Of a DNA stretch of 64,000 nucleotides, positions 27,690 through 41,649 are shown one piece after another. Each line of letters begins with the position of its first letter. Within the stretch, counting starts at the first letter, position 1. Below the pieces are notes generated by a model. It saw only the letters and a list, made by a program, of their open reading frames with translations, was not told the DNA's origin and made no database searches. Both the position numbers and the translations under genes were made by a program. This DNA is from Latrodectus hesperus (lineage: Eukaryota > Arthropoda > Arachnida > Araneae > Theridiidae), in the NCBI GenBank assembly GCA_037975125.1, contig CM075860.1:19165093-19229092 (forward strand), written 5' to 3'.

Positions 27690-28940
27690 TAATAAATTTC
27701 ACGCAAGGGGGAGTACTAAAACTTTCAATAGCTAGACATGATCAGTCTCGATTCTGACCTATACTGACAATATAGTTTTGATTACTCGAACTAAAAAGAC
27801 ATTATTAAAGGCATTTATTACAATTGAGGAATCAGCAGCTAAAATAAACCTTTGTGTTTATGAAGGCCAAACTAAATATATGCCAGTGGCAAAAACGGCT
27901 ATCAACTTGAAATTTCTTGAAACTGAGCATTACAAATTAGAGCTTATTGGGAGCTTTACGAACCTCAGCTCAAATTTGAATAACCAGGCAACTTGGATAT
28001 TGAGATCAAATGAAGTACAGTTGCTGATAACTGCTATACCTCAATGGATTAAGAAATTTCGTAGATTCAAAATCAGTAAAAAGAAAAGCTAAAATTATCT
28101 TTTATAAAACCATCATTAGCTCGATACTCAAATCTGGTTCTAAAACTTGAGCCTTGACAAAATCTCATGAAAACTGGCTTGCTATCTTTAAAAGAAAAGA
28201 GTTAAGGAAGATTATTGGTGTTGTATATGTATTTTTGTTGTTACTTATGACACTTGGACAAGCCACGCTCGCTTTGCCGTTGGCTAGGAGAATTTAATGC
28301 GTCTTTCATTTACCCAGAGCACCAATAAGATGAAAGTACGACTTTGTTCTAAACTTCTCCGATAGATAACGCCATTAGAGGATCCACTCTCTCAATTTGA
28401 CATTGATCTGAAGGAGGATACAATTTTCTCCAGATCATTACACCCATGATAACTGGTCAACGACCGACCACGAGACTTTTGATTCCACAGATTTAACGAG
28501 CTCGTATATCGCATGTACTCGGTAGGTCTTTGGTGGCATTGGGAATCGAACCCCGTCCTTCCAGACGGAAGGGCAATGATTTAAATCTTATACTACCAGG
28601 ACCTTGTGTTGTATACGTTGGTAGTGTAAGGCGACGTAGATACAACAATGAATTGTACAGGATGTACAAGGAGGTTGATATGATTAAATTCCTTAAAATT
28701 AATGGCATAAAATTTGCTAAACACATCTGACATATGAATCCATCCATTATAACATTCAATATCTTCACGTACAGGTTAATAGGAACCAGTGTTTGGAAAA
28801 GGTCCAGATTAGGATGGGCAGACTAGACTGTATTGAGGAAAACTTAGAAATCTTGAAGGTTACCAACTGGAGTTCCCTGGCGAAATGAGCAAAAGGGAAG
28901 AAATTTCAAAAGAAATCCCTATCCCACAATGAGCTGTCAT
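27690..28940 (+). pseudogene. non-LTR retrotransposon relic 2, reverse transcriptase domain, split by a SINE
   Basis: The catalytic box reads YTDNIVLITRTKKTLL at 27760 onward, where active enzymes have YADD. The second aspartate has become asparagine. Downstream are FITIEESAAKINLCV, GQTKYMPVAK and, after a frame break, ALTKSHENWLAIFKRKELRK and IIGVVY. A SINE interrupts at 28231-28605. Beyond it the frame resumes with RRRYNNELYRMYKEV, FLKINGIKFAKHI and RLRWADCIEENLEILKVTNW, ending near LSHNELSC. The element is immediately downstream of relic 1 on the same strand but is a different lineage, judging by sequence. Confidence 0.82.
28218..28618 (-). mobile_element. SINE, family G, inserted in LINE relic 2
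   Basis: The minus-strand head contains a B box GGGGTTCGATTCCC; the body carries GAGTGGATCCTCT and AAGTCGTACTTTCA, and the 3' part has AGCGAGCGTGGCTTGTCCAA ending in AACAACAAAAA. Flanking copies of GTGTTGTATA(T/C)GT at 28218-28230 and 28606-28618 (one mismatch in 13) are the target-site duplication, and both encode the LINE peptide VVYV. Opposed 91- and 66-codon frames here are not genes. Confidence 0.9.
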
Positions 28941-31840
28941 GTTAATAGATAAAAATCATAGATAGCAAATTTAAGGAGAATTTAAAAGTAAAAATCAAAT
29001 ATTTAGGTCAAGAAACGTGCGATATGAAAAATGATGTAAAGAGGGCAAATTATTGCGAACTGTAAACTTATAATTAAAAGCTGAGATTATTTTGTGAAAT
29101 TAATGTTTCACATTTGTCCATTCAAATGTTTCGAATATCCAAAATTTATATTTAATTCAATTTTAAAATAATAAATTGTTTAAAAATTTACATACACACA
29201 TATATGTGTGTGTGCGTATTATATGTATGAAAATAGAAATAGTTTGAAAGAGACAGAGAGAGGAGAAAAGAGAATATCACTTAAATTTTTTTTTAATTCA
29301 CGGCTCAAATCTTTCGGATTATATGCCTCTGAAATGTGATTCAGTAAAAAGTCTCAACCTCATTAAATAATAAAAACTCAAAAAAACCTCATTAAATAAT
29401 TGTTCACATTACTTTCGATATTAACGTATAAAATCTCTGTAGGAAGAAGAAATTTTAAATGACGCTTATTCACAAATTTAATAGCAATAATTTTTGTCGT
29501 TACTAATTCAGCAATGATCTTTATTATTGAGAATTTTAATTTTAGGTTATAATTTTTATCCGTAAATATATACTATGAAAAAAATATCTTTGGAATTGTA
29601 TATACATAATAGACAAAGAAAGGTAAAATAAAAAATGCCATAAGAGACCCCTTTTAATAGTCAAATAATGCAGTCACCATAATTCCCAGACCTTAATCCG
29701 TTTGGTATTTTTCTCATGAAATTCTTACATTATTACATTCAAAACATATTCCATCCACTCCCTCTGATTTTTGGTCCACTTAAGTCAAGTTTTAAATGTT
29801 GGTATACATAAATATAAGTTACATTATAAATCATTAGCTTATTTGCAAACAACAAATTTATTTTATTTGCATTCTTGTAATATAAGTTTGTAATTCTTGT
29901 AAGATAAATTTATTCATTTAAAATATATTGTGAAACTCTTGGAGAAGTAATTGTATGATCTTTACGTGTACACATTTAGATGCATTGCAAATTTTATGGC
30001 AAATAAATTATGATGACAAAAAAAACATTTTTAATTAAATTCATTCACAAATTTCTACCATCGAAAGCTCAGGTTAAAGTAAGAAGATTTAAAGCACATT
30101 GAAGAAAGAATAATTACATTTTATTTTGCTTATTTTATATTCAGAACCATTGCCAAAATATTCTTATGAAATACATCTCATCATTAATAAAATATTAAGA
30201 TTTATCGAATGTTTAAATATAATAGTTTGATGCATAAAGTTGAAGTTTCGAATAATGTATTGTGTGTTAAAATCTTTTAAATGTATGAACATAATCGAAC
30301 AAAGTAAGGCAACATCAGCCGCTTTGCTTAAATGTGATTCGTGCCATAACGATATGCAAATGAAACCTGATGTTTCTAAAATCATGCTTTCTAAAATCTA
30401 CATAATAACTTGTTTATGCATTAATTAAAATATGCATCATTGATTCTAGTTTCCTTTGAATCAAATTAAGAATTCTATGTCTCGGGGTAAGTTATTAAAG
30501 TATTCAGATCATTGACGGACTATTAAGAGTATTGGAACGGTCTACGCGTCTTATCCGAATTACCAAACAAAAATTATGCTTTTAAAAATGTTAAAAAAAA
30601 CAGCAAAAATTTTAAAAAAGAAATTAAATATGTATTAATTACAATACAATAATTCAATTTAAATTTATTAGCGTTTATTTTATTTTATTTTATTTGTTCT
30701 CTTATTACAGATTTTATTTCGGTAATAAATGAATGCCATTAAATGTTTTGAAATTAATTTTCTCTCCAGAATTGTATTTTGTATTTAATTTATGTTATTT
30801 CATAAATTTAAAAATAATATATCAATAACTTTGGTGTATATACCATCATTTCATTAAATAAATTAAGATAAAGTGTAACATCTTTTATCTAAATTTATTT
30901 ATTTTATCCCTTAAAATATTATATATTTTATCTATTTAAAATAAATTGTGACTTTTCTCTAATTTTAAAATTATGTATATTTTATCACAATATCTATTGA
31001 ACTAATTATAAATAGATGCACTTTTCAAAATTTTATTGATATTGATGTATAGAAGAACAATGTAATGAAGAATAGTTACAATTTAAATGTCAGAAATAAA
31101 ATTATTTTTAAGTACATTTTCCCTTTAGACTCATTTTTGAATAAGAGAAAAAATACAAATTTATTTTATCATTCCTGTGATAGAATATTGAATTTAGTCC
31201 TTGTTTATTCTTTTTGTAAATTAAACTTTGTCCATGAAAATTTAGAGTTACATTTAATCTCTCTCAGCGAGTTGCACCCAAACCTTATTCAATAGTATAC
31301 CTTATTCTATATATAATATAGTCTATTGACTTAGAAGTATACAGTAAATGTTCTTAAGTTTGGGTTATATTTTATATGTAAAAAATCTGTATAGAGAGAT
31401 AGAGAGTATGTGATTAGTCACGAAAAGTGACTAAATATCACGAAAGTTGGCATAAATATGAGCACGAATGTGGCATAATGAGCAACCATTTTAGTATCAT
31501 AAATTATAAAATTTACTGCAAAAATAGATATTTTTAAATCAATTCTCAAAAATTAATGTTTTAGTGAGATTTTTTAATAAGTCAAGAATAGGTCTAATTA
31601 GGTAATTACATAAACAGGATTAGCGTTTAAAAGAAATTAAATGCTGTGAAGTTCTTGGTAGACTATTTTGGAAATCTTTATTAATACACAAAATTCGTAT
31701 TCTATGTGATAAATGTATCATATTTATTGATAGAAGCTCAAAAAGACATTAGCTGAACTTTAATACTCAAGCCATTACTTTACAGGCCCTCATATATTTT
31801 TTAAAAACGTCCTCATTCCGAGTAATTACGGGATAATTAT
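28941..31840. other. AT-rich intergenic DNA, nothing firm
   Basis: No gene could be supported. A PDLNP-like peptide near 29690 is too short to call a Tc1 relic. Confidence 0.4.
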
Positions 31841-31849
31841 TTAATTGTT

Positions 31850-32540
31850 CACAAATAATTGGTTGTTTAGAATAAACACCAATGCAGTTGGTGAAATCCA
31901 CCACTCTCATTCTCTAAAATTCTCCTGAAATTCATGTCTAGTCATGTCTAATCGATCCACTAAATACAGCCACTGTAGTATTTCTTGGAAAACTAGGAAC
32001 AGTTCTCTGCTCCCCTAGAATCTACCACCTGTGATCCCTTGAATGTTCAATCATACCCCGTTTAAGAGTTTTCCTAAAAATCAGCTTAATAAACAATTTA
32101 GTTGTATGAAAAGAAAGCAGGCGCGATTTATACATTGTTCTGTCAAAACTGACTGCTTAGCATGCGCGCGCATTAGCTTCTTCACTGCGAATAATCCCAC
32201 AATAAGCAGAAATCCATTGGAATGGAATTCTTTGAGCTAGAGTGCCTTAATCAATGGTCGAAATTATGAAATTACTTGTTACCTGTTTTGATTATTCCAA
32301 AGGGCTTGAAGCACACTTTTAGAATCTGATAATATGACAGCAAGAAGAAAGTAATAAGATTCAAATGATTGAATATAATTCTAGAATTATTAATAAATAT
32401 CTGATTCGTAATTGTTATTTTGTTCAAGCAAAATCTGTTTATAGAAGTTGTCATTTTGTATATAGCACCAAAAGCAGCTCTCTTTAAATTGGATAATTTC
32501 TTTTGAACGTTAGACTCATTTGCTTTTTTCAAGATATATT
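31850..32540 (-). pseudogene. non-LTR retrotransposon relic 3 with RNase H domain
   Basis: On the minus strand, 32460-32532 gives KKLSNLKRAAFGAIYKMT, matching the region after the LINE reverse transcriptase where a leucine-arginine helix precedes AARxxTGA. Then AVILSDSKSVLQALWNNQ, an RNase H SDSxxAL-type motif with its catalytic aspartate, and in another frame FQWISAYCGIIRSEEANA, the W(I/V)PxHxGIxGNExAD motif with substitutions. Stops and frame changes separate the pieces. The stretch to 31850 reads in pieces like the terminal zinc knuckle region. Probably I or Jockey clade; the clade is not certain. Confidence 0.68.
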
Positions 32541-32544
32541 ATTT

Positions 32545-34484
32545 TCAAATTTTCTTTTACAGATGAAAAGAAATGGTAAAAATTTCTTTCCAACAATTTC
32601 TATATTATTAGGCAATTTATTTCTATTATTACAGTCTTATTAAAATAATAGTTTCGGTATTATAAATCTTTGATAACTTGGGAATTTACTGAAATAAATT
32701 ATTTGTATAAATTTATAAAACACAAATATTCATTAATATTATGTGGATTAGTTTAGACTTCAGTTCAACATTTGTTAACAATTTAGAATTATTAAGTTAT
32801 GAAAATAAATTCATATATTGTTGATACAAGCATCTTAAATTAATATAAAATAGATAACCCAAATGAAAATGTATAAATATTAAATAGTTTTTCATAAATG
32901 TGTAAAAATATTCAACACTTGCACACATTTATTATTTTGCAAAGTATGTTTTATTCCTTTCACTTCAAACTTTCATGACGCCAGTAAATTCATTTTCGCA
33001 AAATTTTAGCCTTAAGGAAAACCTTAAGGAAAAAGTAGTCTTTATAAGACTAAGCACTAACTTACAATAACGCTAATTTATTGTAGTTTTACAACAATAT
33101 TAAACAAGCTCAAATTCTTTGGTAAATCATATTAAAGAATTACGTTATGAAGTTCGTTAGAAATAATATGATGGACTAATCATCAGATGGTTTCGATGGT
33201 CGAAGCTGCTTTTTAGCCCCTTGAATTATGTCATCATATATCAAGAATTATATCCCTTAAATTATAAAGTCATAAATTACACTTAAAATAATTATTTGAA
33301 TGTTTTATTCCCTGACAGTTAGTAGTTTAATATTTTTGGTTTCTCACATAATAGTCTTCGTAAGAATCTCTTTACAGTGTAGTTTTAAGACCTGCTGTCT
33401 TTCAATGAAGCCTGTTAAAATTGCTTAATCAACCCAAAGAATTCTATACGATGCATTGATTACGGATGTTGAAATATCTCTATTGGAGCGTATTTCCTTA
33501 AAGAAAAGAAACTTTTATTTTTGAGTTGTGCTGATTATCCCATCACCTTTAATATGAAGTTCAGTCCAAATAGATATACATCCTTATCCCTCTAGAGAAG
33601 AAAATATTTGTTTCCACTGATGTGTAACCTTCTTTCTTTGTTAGTAAACAGTTCCAAGAGTTCAGAATGAGGAATTGGATGGCATCGCCCGAAATAAAGC
33701 CCAATCTAAATCATGATAAATAAAACAAACAAGCCGGCTTAAAAATCTTAAAATTGAAAATATAGGAGTTAATCCAATGGCACACACAAATAACAACTTC
33801 ATTTATGATGTAGCAAAAATATAAAAGTTTATAAAAGCAGACATTTTGCTTGATATTTCATAATTTTGTCCAATTTATTAATAAAAATTAGTTGGAAAAT
33901 ATTTTTAAATGAATTTAGAAAAATTCTTAGTAATATTTTTCTCTTATTTTTTCAAATGAACAACGCACATCAATATTTTAATTTTACTTGAATATTTTTC
34001 TAATTAAAAAAATTCAAGGGAAGTATGCATTAAAAAAACTCATTCATACATTTTGATTTTATTTCTCTATCATTTATTTTTAATTGCATTCAAATTTTCA
34101 CATTAATAAGTTCCCCAATTTTTGATTCGCATTATTTGCATTCAAAGAATTACGAAAAGTTTTTAACTCGTTCTAAAACTAAAATATTTCACATTGAATA
34201 TAGTAAATAATATTTTTTGTATTCTATAATTCTATAGTATAGTAAATAATATTTCTGTAAAATGTTCAAATTTTATAAATATAAGTACTTAAGTACAAAA
34301 ATTTACAACCATATATAAAATTCAGAAATCTTAATTCATATAGTATACTCATCTACAAAACTTTATAAAACACTTATGGCAATATATTGTTATAAGACTA
34401 TATAGTAAAAATTTTAAATATTGAAAACTCTAATTACTTAATTTTCCAGTAAAAATTTTTCATCAATGAATTTTAAAGATAATG

Positions 34485-34485
<1 letters not shown>
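32545..34485. other. AT-rich intergenic DNA, nothing recognised
   Basis: No feature could be supported. Confidence 0.45.

Positions 34486-34488
<3 letters not shown>

Positions 34489-34566
<78 letters not shown>
34489..34566. repeat. (TA)n microsatellite, 78 bp
   Basis: Uninterrupted TA repeats. Confidence 0.97.
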
Positions 34567-34569
<3 letters not shown>

Positions 34570-34719
34570 CTGTTATACCTTTATTAAAAAAAGAAATATT
34601 TAATATTTCGCAAATAAAATTTTAAATCTTTTGATAATTTAACTAATTAAATACAAGTAAATTATATAAAAATCTATATATTCCTTTTGAGTATTATTAT
34701 TTCGTTTACACTTTTTGTC

Positions 34720-35110
34720 ATTTCTAGAACATTCGATTCCCGGATCTTTTAGCTGGCGGGAAGATAATGAAGGTGAATAAATGAAAAGAAAGAAGTGAAA
34801 ATCGTTTGGCACTGACCTGTAAGTATTCCGCGATATGAAGTGAAGAGATGAAACTAAGCTATCCGTAAGGAACGCAAACGCACAACTGATGAGTGGAGAA
34901 ACCAACTTTTTCCTAACTCGCGATCACTCACTGGGTCATGAGAACAGCAGCGCCATAAGATGAATTAAAAACGATTAAATAAACAAAAAAAAAATCAACC
35001 GGTCTTTTCCCCAGTGAGCCATAATTTTACTTTCCACTAATAGTTTTCGTGGTTTCCCCTCCACTCAACAGACCGGTTTGTTTTAAATATTTCCCGGATG
35101 AGGATTAGAA
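34720..35110. other. G+C-richer unique patch
   Basis: About 390 bp clearly richer in G+C than its flanks, with CTGACCTGTAAGTATT at 34820-34840, a good donor-like motif on the plus strand. It may hold a non-coding first exon or regulatory region, but no frame or repeat was recognised. Confidence 0.25.
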
Positions 35111-35820
35111 CAAGGGAAGAGGAATTTCGTGTTCCTCTCGTGCAATATTTTTGATTTGAGAGCACTAAAATATTGAATACAATCAAAATAGAGATTACCA
35201 AATTCGTATAATAGAAAGTATGAAACAAATAATTGCTTATCCATTTTTCATTCTGTAAAAATTAACCTATGCAGATAATGAAAAACTCGATCCATAAAGA
35301 AAATTTCCCCTTTTATGATGTATAAAATATCTTAATATCAATAAAGCCATCACTCTTGGTGTTATTATAATAAATTGTTTTTTAGTTATCACCATAATAA
35401 AGCTTAGCTAGAGAGAGAAAGTTCAAGATCCAACAGTAAAATTATGCCAAATTAATTTCGAATTTCGCCATCCACAGAGAAATTCGGTCATTCTTCTTAC
35501 ACAGAGGATTGTTTCACAATTTAGAATTTCTCAGAAGACTTATTTTTTTAATTGCGTCATTATAGAGATATGTGTGTAACGTAATATCTTGTGGCAATCC
35601 TTATTAAAATAATAGAAAACTGAAATAAGATTGTATAATGTAGTACTTTTTTAATCAGTTTCGTGTTGTTATACTGATGAATAATGTGTGAATTTGTTTT
35701 AAAAGGCTTTTAATAGGTTTTATAAATGAATCCATGAAAATCAGTAATGTGTTTAGATCGATATATGTTCTCTATCATAATCAATGAAAATTAGTCGAAG
35801 AACTTAGAAATCTCATTACA
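35111..35820. other. AT-rich intergenic DNA, nothing recognised
   Basis: No feature could be supported. Confidence 0.45.
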
Positions 35821-35821
35821 A

Positions 35822-36226
35822 TTTCCTCCCCTACAGATCAATGTCAAAATTGAGGGAGTGAATCCTCTGGTGGTGCCATCTATTTGAAGAGTCTAGAGTA
35901 AGTTCGTACTTTCACCTTAGTGGTGCTCTACTGAAACGACAGACGCATGTCAAAATTGAGGGAGTGAATCCTCTGGTGGTGCCATCTATTTGAGAAGTCT
36001 AGAGCGAAGTCGTACTTTCACCTTAGTGGTGCTCTGGTTAAACGACAGACGCATGTCAAAATTGAGGGAGTGAATCCTCTGGTGGTGCCATCTATTTGAA
36101 GAGTCTAGAGCAAAGTCGTACTTTCACCTTAATGGTGCTCTGGTTAAACGACAGACGCACCCAACTGACTTAAATTCGCATAGCATACGGCATAGCGAGC
36201 TTGGTTTGACCAAGTGTCTTAACAAA
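35822..36226 (+). mobile_element. SINE, family G, with internal 106-bp unit present three times
   Basis: Units starting ATGTCAAAATTGAGGGAGTG at 35841, 35947 and 36053 repeat with an exact 106-bp period and only a few differences. Each contains CCTCTGGTGGTGCCATCTAT, CGTACTTTCACCTTA and GGTGCTCT. After the third unit the usual family G 3' end follows (ACTTAAATTCGCATAGCATA, AGCGAGCTTGG, CCAAGTGTC). Other copies in the window have one unit. The tRNA-like head is missing. Confidence 0.85.
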
Positions 36227-36535
36227 CAGAAATATTAACAGACATTTCAGTCTATATTTGTAAAAATAATTTCACTTAAAATCTATATCAGAGTTTGAGT
36301 TATCAATAAAATAAACAGAATGAGATTAGAAATAGGTTTTTATTTCCTTGATTTTCCATTAAAGGAACACCTACTTGTTTAGTTTATGCGAGTAGTTTTA
36401 GATAAAACCTTAATGATTGATTCATGTTTAATAAAATGCGTAGGAATAAACCAACAATCGAAAAATTCCATTTAATACATTTGAAGATATGATAAAGTAA
36501 TAAATCTTATAAAACACTTTCCTACGTTATTTTTA
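36227..36535. other. AT-rich DNA, nothing recognised
   Basis: Only the T-rich acceptor tract at its right end stands out. Confidence 0.45.
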
Positions 36536-36536
36536 G

Positions 36537-36736
36537 ATGGTAAAGCAAGCAGAAAAGAAAGTGAAAAATGCTGCCCCTTTTTACAATACAATTTTTTACC
36601 AATTTAATTTGCAGCCTGTATTCTTAGAGTGGGATACTGAGTTTAAATTTAGAAGATGTAATCCCCAGGTGGTAAATCTTTTCAACTGCAACGGTCCAAA
36701 AAGCACAAAGCTGAAAGACAAGCATAATCATTTGAG
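36537..36736 (+). CDS. candidate exon of unknown gene
   Basis: A 200-bp segment starts with ATG directly after an acceptor-like ACGTTATTTTTAG and ends TTTGAG before the donor GTAAGA. Exactly one frame is open throughout. It encodes 66 residues (KQAEKKVKNAAPFY, then FLEWDTEFKFRRCNPQVV, then GPKSTKLKDKHNHLR), basic at both ends, with a DTEFKF middle. It is richer in G+C than its flanks and outside any recognised repeat. I do not recognise the protein. It could be an internal exon of a gene whose other exons I cannot see, a lncRNA exon, or an old element fragment. Confidence 0.35.
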
Positions 36737-36739
36737 GTA

Positions 36740-37840
36740 AGATTGGCCCTCATTTAAACTTTTCTTACACTCAATCCCGTAAATTAAGCCATTAAAATGT
36801 TCGTTTTAAATCTGGTTTCCGCAATTTGTTTCCTTGAAAATTGCCACACTAAATGAAATCATTTACGTTAACTTAGATAAAAACATGTTCGCAAATGGAT
36901 AATAATGACACTTCATAAAAATAATGATTTTGAGAGTAATGTTTATAAATAGATCTCAGTAATTGATAGTAATATTTAAATAAATAGTAACTGTAAATTT
37001 CCCTTTTCATATATTAGTAGTTATAAAAATATAGCTTTTTATAAATAGCACGATTAAAATTATAAAATATGGTATTTTTATATGTATGAGGAAATATATG
37101 GTAAAAATATGTGATAAGATGATATACTGTAATAGTGATAAACCATCTAGATAATGTTTCTTTTTAGGTATGAATTATAAAGGAAAGGAGAAAAAAAAGG
37201 CAAATAATAAAAAAATTCGTTGTACAGAACTTTTATTTGCTTTTGGTGAAACACTGCATCAACTTTTCCGAAGAGTCTTAAGATTCTTTGCTAGCTTGCT
37301 TCGTTACAACCATTTTTTTCTCATACAAGTACAAATTTGCTAGGATCTGTAATCTAAAAATGTTCTTAAGCCTCGTCAACCTGAAATGATAATCCAAACA
37401 AATTCAGATGGACCGAACGTCAGAGCACTGAGTATTCAACTGATAACTTGATAAATAGCAATGACGAAATACAAGGACACTTTTATAAAAATAAAGGCCA
37501 TTTTAAATGAATTGCATTTTACTGAAAAATAATTTAAAATATCTAATCACTATTTTTATATAAATACATTCTTATCTAATTATGCAGTTAACATTGAAAT
37601 TTCAAACAAAATTTTAAAGACAAATGCAATTGCTCTTATTGGACGATAAAATTAAAAAGAGCCATATAAGCCACTGTGATGGGAAATATAATGAAATGAA
37701 TACCATTTATATAATGACTTATCATTTTTTGACATAAATTATTTTTCTGATTCGTCATCTAAACCCTATCATCAGAACTCAGAAGAATCTAATGCATTTT
37801 AATGAGAGACTCTAAGATGCATGATTCTAGTATGTATGTA
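36740..37840. other. AT-rich intergenic DNA, nothing recognised
   Basis: No feature could be supported. Confidence 0.45.
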
Positions 37841-37846
37841 TGTATA

Positions 37847-40340
<2,494 letters not shown>

Positions 40341-40342
40341 CA

Positions 40343-40372
40343 TACATTATCTGTCCAAAAGTTTCCGGACAC
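40343..40372 (+). mobile_element. Tc1-type terminal repeat, probably the 3' end of the relic at 41200-41647
   Basis: TA followed by CATTATCTGTCCAAAAGTTT and CCGGACACCC has the form of Tc1-like termini. It lies where the 3' end of the minus-strand transposase relic would be expected, with a SINE between. No matching opposite end was found. Confidence 0.5.
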
Positions 40373-40428
40373 CCAGTTGTGAGGGCGTGCCAGTCAGTCA
40401 CACAAGAAAAAGCGTGGGCGAAGAGAAA

Positions 40429-40903
40429 GAAAAAACGGTAGTTGTTGTTGTTGTTGTTTATGATTAAGATGCACGTGAATGAAGATTCCAAAGGCATAGC
40501 GAGCTTGGACAAGCCAAGCTCGCTATGCCTTTGGCAGTGCGAATTTAGTTAATAGACTTTAGTTAATAGCCTTTCGTTCTGGATAAGAGCACCACAAAGG
40601 TGAAACTACGACTTTGCTCTTTTTAAGGTGCCTTGTAATTTTGAACCACGGTCAGGTGACGAGGCCACACCTGAGCTGGTATCCTCCTCTCCACATTCAC
40701 GCCACACCAGCGAAAGGACTTTGGACGTCACATATTGACGTGGATACGTCCCCAACCCACGGAGTTCCAGCAACCCAGTGAAGGAGAGTACACAGTGGTC
40801 ACCCTCCCAACCACTGCCCGCGGCAAATGATGCTTCACTTTGCTGAGCCAACGGGAAGCGGCGTGAAGCTACTCAGCCACTGGAGCTCCCAGGAAAAAAC
40901 GGT
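40429..40903 (-). mobile_element. long SINE with internal hairpin and 11-bp target-site duplication
   Basis: The element (40440-40892, 453 bp, minus strand) is bracketed by perfect GAAAAAACGGT duplications at 40429-40439 and 40893-40903. Its head has an A-box-like TGGCTGAGTAGC and GGGAGGGTGACCACTGTG, followed by GGGGACGTATCCACGTCAAT. Its 3' part is the family G tail (AAGTCGTAGTTTCACCTT, GGCATAGCGAGCTTGG), ending in a run of AAC seen as GTTGTTGTTG. The tail motif is present twice in inverted orientation. An 81-codon frame inside is not a gene. Confidence 0.85.
40488..40534. repeat. perfect 21-bp inverted repeat (hairpin) inside the SINE
   Basis: Arms 40488-40508 and 40514-40534 are perfect inverted repeats starting CCAAAGGCATAGCGAGCTTG, separated by five bases. 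This duplicates and inverts the conserved SINE tail motif and would form a strong hairpin in RNA. Confidence 0.95.
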
Positions 40904-41199
40904 TGATTGGTGTGCTGAAAAAGAATAGCGGAAGTCCCACTCCCGGGCGATGAAAAATATATGTATCTTTAAATATATGTATCTATAATTTTTGTTTGTG
41001 TAAGTAATTAATGTTTGTGTACGTTAGTGTGAAATAAATGTGTCGTCAGAATTGAAGTTATTTTGTATTAGTGAGAAATATCTTGAAGGCGGCAGGTTCA
41101 TGATATCATCACGAATAGAAGGTTGCAGCTCAAAACATAACAAGAACTACGCCGCGTTATGTTACACCAGTGTTATGGACTAAGAGCTACCTCAGACAT

Positions 41200-41647
41200 A
41201 TGAATTTGTTTTCTTTTACATAAATGCTGAGCTGAACACAATTGGGAAGACTTTCCAGGAGTTTTCTGTAGGTGACCACAGGACTTGACTACCAGGCGAC
41301 CATCTCAGCTGAAGTCAGTGCTTGCAGTGAGGAAAGTCCATTGGGTTCAACATGTAACCTGAGCTCTAGTTTGCCCAAAAGTTTTCTATGGGATTTAGAT
41401 CGGTGATTTGAGATGGTTAAGTGCTGTTTTTGAACATTCATTTCATCAAATCAAGTTTGTGTGTGTGCAAATCTCGATGTGTGAATGGAACAGTTATCCA
41501 GCTAGAAGAGAAATGGGCCTTATCAGAAACATTGCCATAGAGTTGGGAGTCCAGCGTTATCCTGAAAGTTCATATACAACTCAGAGTTCATGTTTCCAAC
41601 CACAGGAACTAACAGCACCAGGCAAAACGCTCCCACAATATTAGGGC
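41200..41647 (-). pseudogene. Tc1-like transposase relic
   Basis: The minus strand gives NSELYMNFQDNAGLPTLW, then FLF-stop-LDNCSIHTSRFAHT, where LDNCSIH holds the second catalytic aspartate of the DDE triad, and EMNVQ. After a frame break HRSKSHR stands where SPDLNPIEN should be. Then LGKLELRLHVEPNGLSSLQA and LLESLPNCVQLSIYVKEN finish the C-terminus. Stops and frameshifts show it is dead. The N-terminal half is missing. The 78-codon opposite frame is a shadow. Confidence 0.8.
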
Positions 41648-41649
41648 GT

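Noticed and set aside
28493..28768. Opposed 91- and 66-codon frames
   Set aside because: Formed by the SINE head and the LINE piece beside it.
29680..29780. PDLNPFGIF peptide suggesting a Tc1 remnant
   Set aside because: A single short motif without any neighbouring transposase similarity.
40606..40851. 81-codon frame with tryptophans and glycines
   Set aside because: Entirely within a SINE with its own target-site duplication; G+C-rich chance frame.
40905..41175. Possible LTR fragment (AATAAA, then an end like GTTATGTTACA)
   Set aside because: No second LTR, primer-binding site or target duplication visible; it may equally be the Tc1 3' region.
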